From the NCBI GenBank assembly GCA_900541395.1, contig UQJT01000037.1, forward strand, positions 1-22,757: a stretch of 22,757 nucleotides of DNA, in the 5' to 3' direction. The stretch comes from an uncultured Desulfovibrio sp. (GTDB lineage: Bacteria; Desulfobacterota; Desulfovibrionia; Desulfovibrionales; Desulfovibrionaceae). The notes under the pieces were generated by a model. The model had not been told where the DNA came from, did not search any database, and saw only the letters and a program-made list of their open reading frames with translations. Positions 22,523 to 22,757 of the stretch are shown in pieces (position 1 is the first letter of the stretch; every line of letters starts with the position of its first letter). A program made the translations under genes and the position numbers.

Positions 22523-22757
22523 CGCCGCCCCGAAAGTATGGCGGAGCAGGGCGCAGGCGTGTATGAGCCGGGCGGGATATTCCTCGCGCCCGGCAAATCG
22601 CCCGCCGGGTATCCGCTTTGCGAAGCGGAGCGGCCTTTGGTATTCTGATACGCCGCGCGGGTGAAATACGCGCCCGCAGGCGCGCGACCATGCCGGTTCG
22701 TTTCCGCGTCCGCCGGGCCGAAGTCCCTTTGCCCTCAAGGCATCTGCTCCCCGGAGG
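22523..22757. other. Region downstream of ahbD, with hairpins but no clear gene
   Basis: It contains TCCGCTT-TGCG-AAGCGGA (22612-22629), a perfect 7-bp hairpin with only a short T run some way after it, and a GGCGGG/CCCGCC pair around 22571-22606. They may end the heme operon, but a classic terminator is not seen. A possible short frame from 22690 to the window end is not supported by a ribosome binding site. Confidence 0.4.

Noticed and set aside
21329..22738. 469-codon minus-strand frame opposite ahbD
   Set aside because: Antisense shadow; no ribosome binding site and no recognisable domain, while ahbD has intact radical-SAM cysteines.
1..22757. CRISPR array, tRNA or rRNA genes, complete insertion sequences
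   Set aside because: No regularly spaced repeats, no tRNA-like cloverleaf noticed (including both island edges), and no transposase seen.

Overview
The window looks like a chromosome segment of a sulfate-reducing or sulfonate-respiring delta-proteobacterium of the Desulfovibrio type (Desulfovibrionaceae). The main reason is the cluster ahbC-hemB-ahbD, which belongs to the siroheme-dependent heme route of that group, together with a NifU/NifS iron-sulfur pair and a GC-rich core. The genus is inference; no rRNA gene is present.

Layout. (1) 1-2118, minus strand: nifU-nifS with a terminator. (2) About 2385-13950: a lower-GC accessory island lying between nifU and dnaB. Its left part is the wreck of an integrative mobilizable element: a P4-type integrase broken by frameshifts and a stop, an intact AlpA-like excisionase regulator, a terminator, an IncP-type oriT (14-bp inverted repeat ending in CATCCTG|C) and a decayed relaxase-primase reading frame with three TGA stops. 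(3) 5125-13141, plus strand: a catabolic module that looks self-contained. It has a sigma-54 activator, a consensus -24/-12 promoter, an Old-Yellow-Enzyme/2-enoate-reductase-type flavoprotein, the last ~57 codons of a lost SLC13/DASS-like transporter, a nitrilase, a terminator, an APH-kinase-like protein with no catalytic lobe, an intact SLC13/DASS-like transporter and a 3-hydroxyisobutyrate-dehydrogenase-like enzyme. (4) 13142-13960: a right end with no clear gene but several perfect inverted repeats, including a ~110-nt multi-hairpin element. (5) 13962-16538, minus strand: rpsF-rpsR-rplI-dnaB, with a promoter and hairpin leader. (6) 16659-17453, minus: a lipoprotein. (7) 17727-18806, plus: mnmA. 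(8) 19085-22522, plus: ahbC-hemB-ahbD, with a sigma-70-type promoter, a 5' leader hairpin and a 22-bp perfect hairpin between ahbC and hemB.

How the genes may work together. The core blocks are housekeeping: Fe-S assembly, replication and ribosome, tRNA thiolation, heme. The most interesting part is the sigma-54-controlled set. I infer that a small organic molecule, possibly a nitrile or an unsaturated carboxylate, is sensed by the activator. Its carboxylate form would be moved by the transporter and processed by the nitrilase, ene-reductase and beta-hydroxyacid dehydrogenase. The substrate cannot be read from the sequence. The broken parts (integrase, relaxase, first transporter copy, kinase-like protein) suggest an island now fixed in place and still being pared down.
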